From Adiantum capillus-veneris (lineage: Eukaryota > Streptophyta > Polypodiopsida > Polypodiales > Pteridaceae): 64,000 nucleotides of DNA. A program made the translations under genes and the position numbers. The notes below the pieces were generated by a model. That model made no database searches. It was not told the DNA's origin and saw only the letters and a list, made by a program, of their open reading frames with translations. Within the stretch, counting starts at the first letter, position 1. Every line of letters starts with the position of its first letter. The DNA is taken from contig CM043954.1 of assembly GCA_014529385.2 (NCBI GenBank), forward strand, positions 7,131,806-7,195,805. Direction: 5' to 3'. Positions 44,871-56,010 of the stretch are shown here, in pieces.

Positions 44871-47842
44871 CTACCCTACACCTAACTGCTTGCGAAAATG
44901 CGCAAAGCTCTCTGAGGGAAGTCCTTTTGTGAGTAGATCAGCAGAATTTTCTGTGGTGTGAACTTTGACAAGCTGAAGTTGCTTATCCTCGAGCATTTCC
45001 CTGATGAAATGATACTTCACATCCACATGCTTTGTCTTTGAGTGATAAAGTGGATTGCGAGCCAATTGTATAGCACTTTGACTATCACAATATAACACAG
45101 GCATCTCTTCTTTGATTCCCAAATCTGTTACTAGTCGATTAAGCCAAATTGATTCTTTGCATGCCTCTGATGCTGCAACATATTCAGCCTCTGTAGTAGA
45201 CTGAGTAACACAATCTTGTAATCTAGAACGCCATGATACTGCTCCACCAGCCAATGTAAAGACATACCCTGACGTAGACCTTCGGTTGTCTAAGTCACCT
45301 GCATAATCTGAGTCTGTAAAACCCTTTACACTTAGCTCCTAACTCCCATAGCATATACGCATACTCTTTGTAGCTTTCAGGTATCTCAATATTCCTTTCA
45401 CTGCCTCCCAATGTTTCTTGCCTGGGTTTGACATGTATCGACTTACTACTCCCACTGCAAATGCAATGTCTGGGCGAGTAGCAATCATTGCATACATCAA
45501 ACTACCCACTGCACACGCATATTGAATCTTATCCATTTCAGCCTTTTCTTCCTCAGCCACAGGACAATCTTGTTTGCTAAGTTTCACATATGGTGGCAAT
45601 GGAACACTCAATGCGTTTCCCTTCTCCATATTGAAACATTGCAAAACCTTGTCAATATACTCTGTTTGAGATAACCAAATCAACTTCTTTGATCTGTCTC
45701 TCTCAATGCGCATACCAAGTATATGACTTGCCTCACCCATGTCTTTCATGTCAAACGATTTTGCCATCTTTGACTTCAAAGCTGAAATTTCTTCCAAGTG
45801 CTTGCCAACAATCAACATGTCATCCACATACAAAATAAGGATCAGCCAACTGCCATCCTTAGCCTTCTTTGTATATAGACAGTGATCGAACTCACTACGT
45901 TTGTAGCCTTGAGAAAGCATAAACTTGTGGAATTTATGGTACCATGCCCTCGGTGATTGTTTTAAGCCATAAAGACTCTTTAACAACTGGCATACCCAAT
46001 CTTCCTTGCCTTTCTCAACAAACCCTTCTGGCTGCTGCATGTAAATTTCCACATCTAAATCACCATGCAAGAACGCTATCTTGACATCCATGTGGTGCAA
46101 CACCAAATCTAATATGGCAACCAATGCAAGAAAGCATCTCAATGTAGTCATCTTGACCACCGGAGAGAAGACTTCATCAAAGTCAATGCCTTGTTCTTGC
46201 TTAAAGCCCTTGGCAAAAAGCCTTGCTTTGTACTTTGGCTGACTATCATGAGCGGTGATCTTATACCTGTAAACCCATTTACAAGGTAGAGCCTTTTTGC
46301 CCCGTGGTAATTTAACTAGCTTCCATGTCTGGTTTTTATGCAGAGCTGTCATCTCTGACTGCATGGCCAATTGCCAATTCCGGAGTCCTTCATTTGCACT
46401 ACTTCCTTGTAACATGAAGGCTCATTGCAATCAGTCAACATGACATAATTCATAGATGGAACAAACCTATCAGTAGGTCGCGTGACACGTCCAAATCTAC
46501 ACACAATAGGTGGCTCAGGCTCAGCCACAACCTGTGGTTCCAATCTATCTTGTCCTTGCTCCTCTTGAGCCCTCACATTTTGTCTTGCACGTGCAGGTCC
46601 ATCTTCTTGGAAGACAACTCTTCTAATCTCCTCAACCCTCTCTGGTTTAGAATGATATTTGGATTCATTAAAGTGAACATCATTGCTGCGGACAACCTTT
46701 CTGGATTCGGGATCCCAAAGTTTGTACCCCATCTCACCAGAATTACCATAGCCTAGAAAGATGCACTTTCTACTCTTTGGCTCAAGTTTGTTCCTAACTT
46801 CCTTTGGAACATGAGTATATGCCTCACAGCCAAAGACTCTGAGATGCTTGTATAAGGGCATTTTGCCTGACCATACCATCTCTGGAACTGAATCCTTCTG
46901 CAAAACCTTGCTAGGAGATCTATTTACAAGATGAACAGCTGTTGATACAGCTTCATCCCAAAACCCATTTGGCAGCTGTGCATTAGACAACATACTTCTG
47001 ACCTTCTCATGTATGGTCCTATTCATCCTCTCAGCAACACCATTTTGAGGAGGATTGTAAGGAGCAGTAAGTTCACGTTTTATACCTTTTGACTCACAAA
47101 AGTCCTCAAAGGCCCTTGAAACATACTCTCCACCATTGTCAGTGCGTAAGCATTTAAGCTTCTTGCCACTCTGATTCTCCACAAGTGTCACAAACGTTTT
47201 GAAAACACTAAACGCTTCATCCTTGTGCTTGAGAAAGTAAACCCATACTTTCCTCGAGTAATCATCTATAAATGTCATAAAGTAAGAAGCTCCCCCTAGA
47301 GATAGGTTAGGCATAGGTCCACACAAATCACTATGAACAAGTGCCAATTGTGTATCTCTTCTACTGCTTCTATGCTTATGTTGCTGCTGTGTTTGCTTAC
47401 CATACAAACGATGTTCACAGAATTCAAAATCATTAAATGAAAAGCCAGGCAAATAACCAGAACGAGACAAGATTTCCATTCCCTTCTTGGACATATGTCC
47501 TAACCGGCTATGCCACAAAGAAACGTTCGGCTGCTCGGTTACATTGATTACATTTTTAGAGACATTTGATACATAAATCATGTAAAGTCCTCCAGACTTT
47601 ACTCCATGTGCTACTGTCATAGAACCCTTGGATATCTTCCACATGTTCTGTCCAAAAGTGGTGACGTAGCCAGCATCATCAAGTAAACCTGTGCTGATCA
47701 AGCTCTTTGTAATTGCGGGAACATGTCTCACATTCTTCAGCGTGAAAGAAGAGCCATTCTGAAACTTCAATTGAACATCTCCAACACCTAAGATCTCACA
47801 TGTCTGCCCATTGCCTAGCCGAACATGTTCTTTAGTGGTCAC
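44871..47842 (-). pseudogene. Copia C pol: integrase, RT, RNase H
   Basis: Integrase lies in frame 46349-47842, with LWHSRLGHMSKKG, FIDDYSRKVWVYFLK, LRTDNGGEYVS and PPQNGVAERMNRTI. The zinc motif reads FCEHRLYGKQ, where an Arg replaces the expected second Cys. RT lies in frame 45339-46415, with WVYRYKITAHDSQPKYKARL, MDVKIAFLHGDL and the catalytic LYVDDMLIVG. RNase H lies in frame 44871-45254, with TEAEYVAASEA and YCDSQSAIQLA. A shift near 46380 separates integrase from RT, and a TAG at 45339-45341 separates RT from RNase H in the same frame. Clearly a former copia polyprotein. Confidence 0.9.
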
Positions 47843-48849
47843 ATAAGAGGTAAACCCTCCTTGTTTGGAGACACATGAAGTGATGCCCCTGAGTCTATAA
47901 TCCAGTCACTCAGTGCATTTCCATCAGATGCTATAAGAAGAGCTGAGTCCATTGTATTCTTCAAGAAGTAGATGTCTCCTGACACTAGACTGTCATCCTC
48001 TGCAACAGTGTTTGTCACATTTATTTCTTGAATCTTCACTGAGGACTTGTTCTTCTCACTATGGTCTTCAGCTTTCTCTTTGCCTTTTTCTGCTTTCCAT
48101 TCTCTGTAGTCTCTTTTCATGTGACCCTTCTTGCCACAATGGTAGCATTCTATGTCACTCTTGCCTTTAGCACTGCGGGACTTGCTACGAGACTGATTCC
48201 TCTTTCCACCTTTGTACTTTTCTTTGGTCCTTCCCCTGACAACTAAGGCTGTTCCTTTGCCTTTGTCCATTGTCTTTCTATTGGTTTCTTCAGTAAGCAG
48301 ATTTCCTTCTACACCTGCTATGTTCAAACCATCTGGAGGTGCAGAATTACTCAAAGCTGTGCGAAAAGTGTCCCAACTTTCCGGCAATGTGATCAACAGG
48401 AACATAGCTCTAACAGGTTCATCAAACTTGACACCTTGAGCTGACAGCTGACTATAGATTGTGTTGAATTCATTCAGATGATTGGACATAGGTGTCCCTT
48501 CTTTCATCTTCAAGTCAACAAGCTTCTTAAGCCAGTATACCTGTGAAGCTGCACTCTGCTTCTCATAAAGATCACTCAGCTTTAACCATGCTTGATAATC
48601 CGACATCTCGTCTGCTACATTGAAGTAAACGCTTTCTGCCAAAGTCAGCATAATGGTAGAAAGTGCCAATTCATCCATTTCGCTCCATTCATCTTCGTCC
48701 ATATCTTCTGGTTTTATCCCCTTGAGCTTTATAGGTTTTATCTGCTTCTTTTGTACCAACACGTGCCAAATCTGCTTCTTCCACAATGGGAAATTGGTTC
48801 CATCCAGCTTCTTGATATTGTAAAGAGCAGTGTCCTGTGATCCAGCCAT
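47839..48849 (-). pseudogene. Copia C gag, nucleocapsid and protease start
   Basis: The start is ATG 48847-48849 with MAGSQDTALYNIKKLDGTNF, then a gag_pre/UBN2-type core (WLKLSDLYEKQSA, LKMKEGTPMSNHLNEFN). The zinc knuckle reads CYHCGKKGHMKRDY: the final Cys has become Tyr. It is preceded by a basic stretch (GGKRNQSRSKSRSAKGK). The protease active site DWIIDSGASLHVSP lies at the end. A one-base loss near 47856 shifts the frame inside the protease; the following frame (to 47842) continues the protein. Confidence 0.9.
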
Positions 48850-49860
48850 AGCTACGCTTCACAGTGGTTTACTTTCCTGGGAAAAATTTGGTAGAGTTTC
48901 CCCTGTAAACTGACCTCTGAACCAATATCAACCTGTCAAATGAACCAAGAAAGCTTCAGATTCTGCATAAATTTTGGCAGACTCTCCTTTGTAAAATGGC
49001 TCTGGTGTACTCAAAAACAGACCAAAAAACAGCTCAAAAAACACTGTCTCTCTGACACTGTAAGATGCGGGTAAACCTGTCCTGCACCTATACTGTCTCT
49101 CACTGTCCTGTCACTGTCCTATAAGCATAGACTGCGACAATGCCTCAACGGCAGTAAAGCAAAGATGCAATCCCAACTGTCTAACTCACAGTCAATACAT
49201 CCTAGCTGCCTATCTAAGGGTGCTCGAGGGATCGCTCCAAGACCTGTATCACCGAAAGGATCTCAACATTCGAGAATCCCCCAGCTCAATAAAACCTCAC
49301 TCGACCCTCAACAAAGGCTGCAGTAAATCTGACAGTACATAGACTTCCCACAAAGTCATACATCCACAAATTTCCCACTGTATGCTGTAACATCCCATGT
49401 GGAAGTACCTGCAATGTCAGGATGAAATCTGGAATATCAAGCAGCAAACACAAGCTACCTGATGAACCAGTGGATGTCGCCTACAGTCTGTGTGTAGATG
49501 CGCCCGTGTCGTATGTGACACGCCTCCAAGAACTGTGAGCCGTCCTTCGATGTGTAGACAACCACAAATCAACACTCTGGGAGTGTCGATATCCTCAGCA
49601 CCTGCAGTCGTAGGCCGAAAACCCCAAATTTGCAAAGTCGGATCTGCACCCGCCGAGACCACGTAGTCAAAAATGGCCTGCGTAGACCTTTGTCGAAGCC
49701 GAACGGTGGCCGAGATGACCTCAGAATGAAATTCTGAGAACACCACGCCCTTCGGGCGCTCCCACATGGTTTGGGGCCGTGTCTTCGCCTATCGAATCTC
49801 ACTCCAATCTGAGCAGGTGACTCTGGCTACCTGCAAGTGCTGCCCCGAGCCTCGATCTGA
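48850..49860 (-). other. Copia C leader between primer site and gag
   Basis: An unusually long 1-kb leader. It has a 116-codon same-strand frame (49417-49767) with no recognised family, and parts similar in inverse sense to 53252-53475. Its role is unknown. Confidence 0.6.
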
Positions 49861-49872
49861 GCTTTGATACCA
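49861..49872 (-). other. Copia C primer binding site (tRNA-Met)
   Basis: GCTTTGATACCA is the complement of TGGTATCAAAGC, one base away from the usual TGGTATCAGAGC, two bases inside the 5' LTR. Confidence 0.8.
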
Positions 49873-49874
49873 GT

Positions 49875-50066
49875 TGAAGGAGTACGAGCGGAAGTGCGAC
49901 GCGAGAGAGAGTGCGAGAAGAAGAGCACGACGATATGGTGAACTTGCTCTACTGTAATGTGTAGAGCATAGTGAGTTCTTATTAGGTTTTTACAAAAGAA
50001 TATGTGTACATACCTGGAGGCCCGCCCACTTACCTGGGCGACCACATTGGGCTTTATACCCCAACA
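49875..50066 (-). repeat. Copia C 5' LTR (right)
   Basis: 192 bp, same length as its partner, about four differences by eye. Confidence 0.95.
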
Positions 50067-50071
50067 TTGGT

Positions 50072-50572
50072 CCTGTTTGCTATGCTTGCGAAGGCAAGTA
50101 ATGACCGTCGACCTTGGTTAATAGAATTTTGAATTGCTTTTTAACACATCAATGGATCCATAGCATAAAATAACCAAACCTTCAACACCGCTTTGAAGAG
50201 TCAATAGCAAGTGAATTTCATTCAATAGCCCATTTGCAACAGCTTAAGCTTGAACATAAGCCTCCAAATCACTTATGAGCACCGAGCACGGAACCGGAGG
50301 GTGTGACTGTCCAATTGCTTAAAGGGTTAAATTAAGTTGGACATGGTAAAATAAAGTGTGAACACAAAACAAAAACAAAAACAAGCTCTATATCCAGCAA
50401 TGGCGTAGAACGACAGACGAAGAAAATATGTGCTCTGGGCGGGCTGTAGAGTCCAAATTGGCAGACGGTCCTGTGTCGAAGGTTGCTCCGCAGGCCAAGG
50501 TGAATCTACTGCTGCCAATTATGGGCAAAAGTATGCAGGTCGATCTCCTCCCTTCTCTCTGCATAAGCAACT
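50072..50572 (-). other. Copia D leader, no gene
   Basis: Sequence between the Copia C insertion and the solo LTR. In Copia D orientation it lies between primer site and gag start. No coding match. Confidence 0.5.
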
Positions 50573-50577
50573 GTTGC

Positions 50578-51151
50578 TGTTAAGTATGGAGACTGATTTA
50601 CCTTGTAATCTTCTGTGGTAAAAGCGCACATTTATAAGGCCCCCATTATGAGGAGAAGCCATCGTGCGTGAAGGAAAATCACTCGCCGGAAACCAAAATT
50701 TTCACGGCCAAAAATCAAGGGCCGGACGGAATATTATGGCCGGACGGTGGCCGAAAAAAAACTGGTCGGTTGGCCAGTGCTCGGTAGTAGTCAATGGCCA
50801 GTGGCCGGTGGCCGAATTCAAAAGCGGACTTGTCTTCTCAAGGGCAGCCACACATGGGCGGATTGAAAGGTTCGATTTGGACTTATCTACACAAGGGCGG
50901 CTACACATGGCTGCCTCTCATGAGAGAGGGCATCCCTTTTGGCCTATAAAAGGAGGCCATTTCTACACACATTTCATAGTGTGAAGTTGATGCAACAAGG
51001 TGAATGTGAGGTGGTGAGAGTGAAGCAAGGCGGGAGCTCCATTAAGGGTATAATCCCTTTGTAAACTACTTCTTGTTTTGAAGTACTAAAGCCATTGAGT
51101 GGCTACTTTCCCATGGACATAGCCCACATTGGGTGAACAACGTATATCGTG

Positions 51152-51234
<83 letters not shown>

Positions 51235-51318
51235 CTATAATCTTGTGTATGTAAATCTGTCTCTTTCCATTAAGTAATCTACTCAATTATCTATTTAGCT
51301 ACGTCTTATTTCCTAACA
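50578..51318 (+). repeat. Solo LTR, 741 bp
   Basis: It begins TGTTAAGTATGG and ends TTTCCTAACA, giving TGTTA/TAACA ends, with GTTGC on both sides (50573-50577 and 51319-51323). It has TATAAAAGG at 50945-50953 and a (CT)n tract at 51156-51231. No internal domain is present, so the element was removed by recombination between its LTRs. Plus orientation is inferred from the TATA box. Confidence 0.85.
51156..51231. repeat. Microsatellite (CT)n, 76 bp
   Basis: Uninterrupted run inside the solo LTR, about 205 bp downstream of its TATA box. Confidence 0.95.
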
Positions 51319-51363
51319 GTTGCTCCCACGTTACTGAACCAAGCCAAGGTTGATGAAGGCAAG

Positions 51364-51375
51364 GCTCTAATACGA
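51364..51375 (-). other. Copia D primer binding site
   Basis: GCTCTAATACGA is the complement of TCGTATTAGAGC, two bases off the standard tRNA-Met site, and two bases from the right LTR at 51378. Confidence 0.65.
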
Positions 51376-51377
51376 GG

Positions 51378-51606
51378 TGTTAGGCTGCAGCGGCTAGGGA
51401 GGATGATGGCGTGGGCAGGCCATGGCTTGTGCAGGTGTAGAAATGAGAGAGAGAGAGAGAGAGAGAGAGTCGATAGTCAGCAAGAAAAAAACACGCTACG
51501 ATGATTGATCGTATATCTTTGTAAAACAAAACTTATAATACATAGCAATACTTGCCATGCAAACTAAAAAGTAATTGAAGCTTCATCTGCATGCTCTAGG
51601 CGATGT
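51378..51606 (-). repeat. Copia D 5' LTR (right), outer end missing
   Basis: It matches 42897-43153 from TGTTAGGCTGCAG to CATGCTCTAGGC but then diverges, lacking about 28 bp ending CCCAGCA. The outer end was lost, so no target duplication can be checked. Confidence 0.7.
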
Positions 51607-52782
<1,176 letters not shown>

Positions 52783-52880
52783 TATCCTAAGAGTGTGTGT
52801 CGGGTGATTATAGAGGCATTGTGTGTAAGTTCCATCCCACTCACATTCTTTTGGCACCCCCATGGAGGATTTTCTTCGAG

Positions 52881-53005
52881 TACCTTCAGCTTCGGGATTA
52901 CAGGTTGTAGATTGCATACTACAGGTTACAGGTTATAGGTTATAGGGTATAGGTTATAGGGTACAAGTATAGGTACAGGTGATTCACAAAGGTACAGGTA
53001 GCTAG
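52881..53005. repeat. Degenerate minisatellite of AGGTTATAGG-type units
   Basis: Short units such as ACAGGTT, ATAGGTT and ATAGGGT recur about a dozen times between 52897 and 52990, then TACAGGT variants. Confidence 0.75.
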
Positions 53006-53251
53006 AGTAGAGTGATATACTGGCAGTGGAGTCACTTGCAGTTCCCGTGGGTATGAATCATTTGGCGCCTGTTTGAGCGCATTGTCTGGTATTGTACGTT
53101 ACTTGTGGACATTGCCATTGTACGCCTTTGTGGATCCATACTTGGTTTTTTTTGGCAGTCCTAGCCATTTCTGAGACTTGGTATGGAAGATAGTCATTTC
53201 CTATACTTGACTATACGAGATTTGCATAAGCTTTCGTGAGAGGGTCGATAA

Positions 53252-53475
53252 CGTGAGGTTTCATTGAGCTGGGGGATTCTCAAATGTGAGATCCTTTCGG
53301 TGATACAGGTGGTTGGAGCACCCTTTTTGTGACCTTGCCATAGGCTATGTACTAGTGATTCCTACTTGATGCTCGGGTTCTATTGTTGGCAGGTTATGCA
53401 TACATATACAGTCTATATTTTGGGTTCTTATTGCTCTACTTCTGGGGAAACTCTACCAAAATTTTTCCAAGTTGT
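53252..53475 (+). repeat. Fragment related to Copia C leader, inverse orientation
   Basis: TTGAGCTGGGGGATTCTC, GATCCTTTCGGTGATACAGG and GGGGAAACTCTACCAAA occur in this order and match the inverse complement of 49246-49300 and about 48883-48910. The spacing differs (about 180 against about 370 bp), so this is an indel-bearing relative of the Copia C leader read on the plus strand. No LTR accompanies it. Confidence 0.65.
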
Positions 53476-53911
53476 GATGACTGGTTTTTTGGTCTTTTGA
53501 GCAATTTATGCAGTTATGCTATTGAAATTCTAGCAAAATTAGAGGACAAGTCACGTGTGCCTTCAATGGGAACTACATGGTTGGCTTTAATGGATGATCA
53601 AAATGGATCTCAATTCACTCCTTTTCATTTAACACAAAGAATCCAGATAAATGTTCATGTGTCCAGGAAGATTTTTTTCCAGCAGCACATAGCCTTTATG
53701 TTCAGGCCAAGAAGATTCAGAGAGATACTGGAATCCCCTTTGCCTATTGTAATTCCAATGATTAATTGTGAAAACTCATTTGATGTACATGTGTTTGTCC
53801 TTATCTAAAGATGAGCTCCATTGAAGTTTCTAGGGATTGAGTAAGTCAAAAGTTTTGGATTCTTGCATGTGTGTTTGAAGGGGTTCTCAAAGCATCGAAA
53901 CTTGGGTATCC
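53476..53911. other. No gene recognised; upstream of Gypsy B gag
   Basis: A 141-codon frame (53383-53808) without family features covers most of it. It may be the Gypsy B leader. No LTR or primer site was found, so the 5' end of Gypsy B is missing or diverged. Confidence 0.4.
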
Positions 53912-55419
53912 ATGGCTTTCTCTTATCCAAAGTTTCATGGAAGAAGTGATGAAGATGTGGAAGACTTTTTGGAAAAGATGGAGGTTGCCTGCATTAGCAA
54001 TCAGATTCTTGATCCGGCACAGATGTTATATCTTCTCCAGACTTTTTTGAAGAGTGATGCACGAGTTTGGTCCAAAGCATTTGGAGAGGAGTTGCGTGTG
54101 ACCGATCTACCTGTGAGATTAAGTTGGGATAATCTACGGCATGGATTGGAAGTGGAGTTTGTGAAGATAGAAGATCCTGACAAAGTGTGGTAAGAAGTAT
54201 ATGGTTTGGTGCAAAGGGAAGGTGAGCCAGTAGATGCATACATACGTAAGTTTTCAATGGCATGGGAGAGGATATGCAAGGCCTTAGCACCACAGTGTGG
54301 TAAGAAGTATATGGTTTGGTGCAAAGGGAAGGTGAGCCAGTAGATGCATACATACATAAGTTTTCAATGGCATGGGAGAGCATATGCAAGGCCTTAGCAC
54401 CACAGGTACCCCCACTTGACATGATGAAGAAGGACAGGTCCTTGGCTGGTCTTTGGGAGAATATACATTGGATATTGGAGCTAAAGAAGCCTAGGACATA
54501 TAAAGATGCACTAGAGGTAGCAAGGAACAAAGAGTGGAAGCTGAGAAGAATGAGTCAGCTAGGAGTAGAGTCTTTGCCCAGGAGGTCTGAGTTTCTGCCT
54601 ATGGATTATTTGCAAGGTCGCATACCAGGGGTTCATCATGAACGAGTGGTTTTTGTTACTCCTCAAGTTATGCCAACAATGGTCACTACAACAGTGCAAG
54701 ATGATGGGCTAAGGCAAGACATGAGGCAAGTGGTATATTTAATGAAGAATCTAATCCTAAATATGCTAGGTAATGTGGGAAATAATCGAGGTCGGGGGAG
54801 GTTTGCAAATCAGCCAGGAGGTGAAGAAAGACCCAGGAATGGTGTTGGACAAAGCAATGGTAGGTTCTGGAGGCAGACGCCGAGATGTTATAATTGTGGA
54901 GAGTTGGGACACATCAGCCCGCAATGTGATAAGCCACCAAGGATGGGGGGAGACATGTATCCATTGCCAAGGCATAGGTCAAATGATTATGGCATTGAAA
55001 TAAAGGGAGAAGAAGGAACTAGTGGATTAATCCAAGAGGAAAAGGAAAAGACAAAAGTGATAAGTGTGGTCACCTTGGAGAAGGCAGCAAAGCTGGAGGA
55101 GACATTAGTGATGCCTATTGGGAAGAGGACTACACAGGATAAGGAAGGAAGAAGTGCCCCAGGTCCTAGCAAGAAGAAGGTAAAGAGACATGAAGACAAG
55201 GATGTCAAGGCCAAGAGGAAAAGAAGGGCTCGTCGCAAGTTTCATGTTTCAGATTTTCCAATAGGGGATGGGAAATTAAGCTATGACTTGAAGGAGGATC
55301 TGAGAAGCAAGAAATCAGATGTTACTTTTGGGCAGCTAATAGAGATGGTGCCTAAGCTAAAACGACAATGGAAGAGGATGGTTAACCCAATGGAGAAAGA
55401 ACTAGAGAGAGGTTCATGA
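53912..55419 (+). pseudogene. Gypsy B gag and nucleocapsid, disrupted by duplication
   Basis: Frame 53912-54193 begins MAFSYPKFHGRSDEDVEDF, the usual opening of plant Gypsy gag cores, and includes ACISNQILDPAQMLYLLQTF. A 110-bp tandem duplication (54185-54404) then introduces a stop and a shift. The 367-codon frame 54316-55419 resumes with EPVDAYIHKFSMAWE and carries the zinc knuckle CYNCGELGHISPQC (CX2CX4HX4C) near residue 190, followed by a Lys/Arg-rich tail (KKKVKRHEDKDVKAKRKRR) that may bind nucleic acid. Confidence 0.75.
54185..54404. repeat. 110-bp tandem duplication in Gypsy B gag
   Basis: The block starting GTGTGGTAAGAAGTATATGG at 54185 repeats at 54295 with two visible differences. 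Its length is not a multiple of three. Confidence 0.95.
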
Positions 55420-55708
55420 AGGTATTAGCCATGGATGAGCTACCAGACATTTTCCCAATAGTAGATGTGTGGCATTAAAAAAAAAATCTAGGACAAGGTT
55501 ATGTTGATGGCGGAGCCCAAATATGTGTCATAACACACTCATACGTTGAGAAGATGGGTCTTACAATGACTGGGGTGTCAGGCTTTCGGATCAGATTGGC
55601 AAACCATCAAAAAGTAAAATGTTTGGGTGTTGTAAAGAGCTTAGAAATTGGAGGCGTAAGATTCAAAGGTGGTGGTTGATTTTCATGTGATGCCAATGGG
55701 GTTGGGAG
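55420..55708 (+). pseudogene. Gypsy B protease, first part
   Basis: In broken frames the segment reads VDGGAQICVITHSYVEKMGL, resembling the aspartic protease start with DGGA at the active site, then LEIGGVRF. It is cut off at 55708 by Copia B and resumes at 60856. Confidence 0.55.
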
Positions 55709-55935
55709 TGTTGGAATTAGGGTTGCAGAGAAACACACACAACTTGGAGAAGACGAAGGAAGCTCAAGGCACACAATAGAGAGTGTGTTACTTAGTGTGC
55801 AATGGAAAGATAGTTAGCCCTAGAGTGATGGGCATATATACAATGCACGGGGGAAAAAACCTCCTAAAGAGGGAAAAAATGCCCTGGTGGTCCTAGTGTT
55901 TTCACACACATCACTACCACATGTATATGGTAACA
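55709..55935 (-). repeat. Copia B 3' LTR (left)
   Basis: Begins TGTTGGAATTAGGG, ends GGTAACA. Confidence 0.95.
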
Positions 55936-56010
55936 AATCCCCCCTGGAGTGATGCGGTGAACGAGAGCTGGCACATGAGTAAAGGGAAGTGCCATGCCCT
56001 GAGGACAGGA

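Larger units (their letters stand above)
44590..50066 (-). mobile_element. Copia C, LTR retrotransposon inside Copia D
   Basis: Two 192-bp LTRs (44590-44781 and 49875-50066) begin TGAAGGAGTACG and end CCCCAACA. They are flanked by TTGGT at 44585-44589 and 50067-50071, and differ at about four positions. A primer site, a long leader, gag and pol on the minus strand, and a polypurine tract complete the structure. It interrupts Copia D just upstream of its gag start. Two frameshifts and one in-frame stop make the copy defective, although most motifs survive. Confidence 0.95.
42897..51606 (-). mobile_element. Copia D, internally deleted copia element, host of Copia C and a solo LTR
   Basis: A left LTR (42897-43181) and a partial right LTR (51378-51606) share TGTTAGGCTGCAG, the (GA)n tract and the block ending CATGCTCTAGGC. 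The minus strand has a primer site at 51364-51375, a gag remnant at 43615-44564 and a purine tract beside the left LTR (complement of AATCCCCCCCTCAAG, 43182-43196). No protease, integrase or RT remains: only about 430 bp separate the knuckle region from the left LTR. After removal of Copia C (44590-50066) and the solo LTR (50578-51318) it is about 2.5 kb, so it was probably already non-autonomous. Confidence 0.75.

Noticed and set aside
46550-48840. Plus-strand frames inside Copia C
   Set aside because: Antisense shadows of the gag and integrase frames.
49417-49767. 116-codon frame in the Copia C leader as a real gene
   Set aside because: Right strand but no homology recognised and no second copy to test; kept only as a note in the leader entry.
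50644-50984. Frame with repeated GQ/WP residues in the solo LTR
   Set aside because: Lies across the LTR promoter; built from short GGCCGGTGGCC-type repeats.
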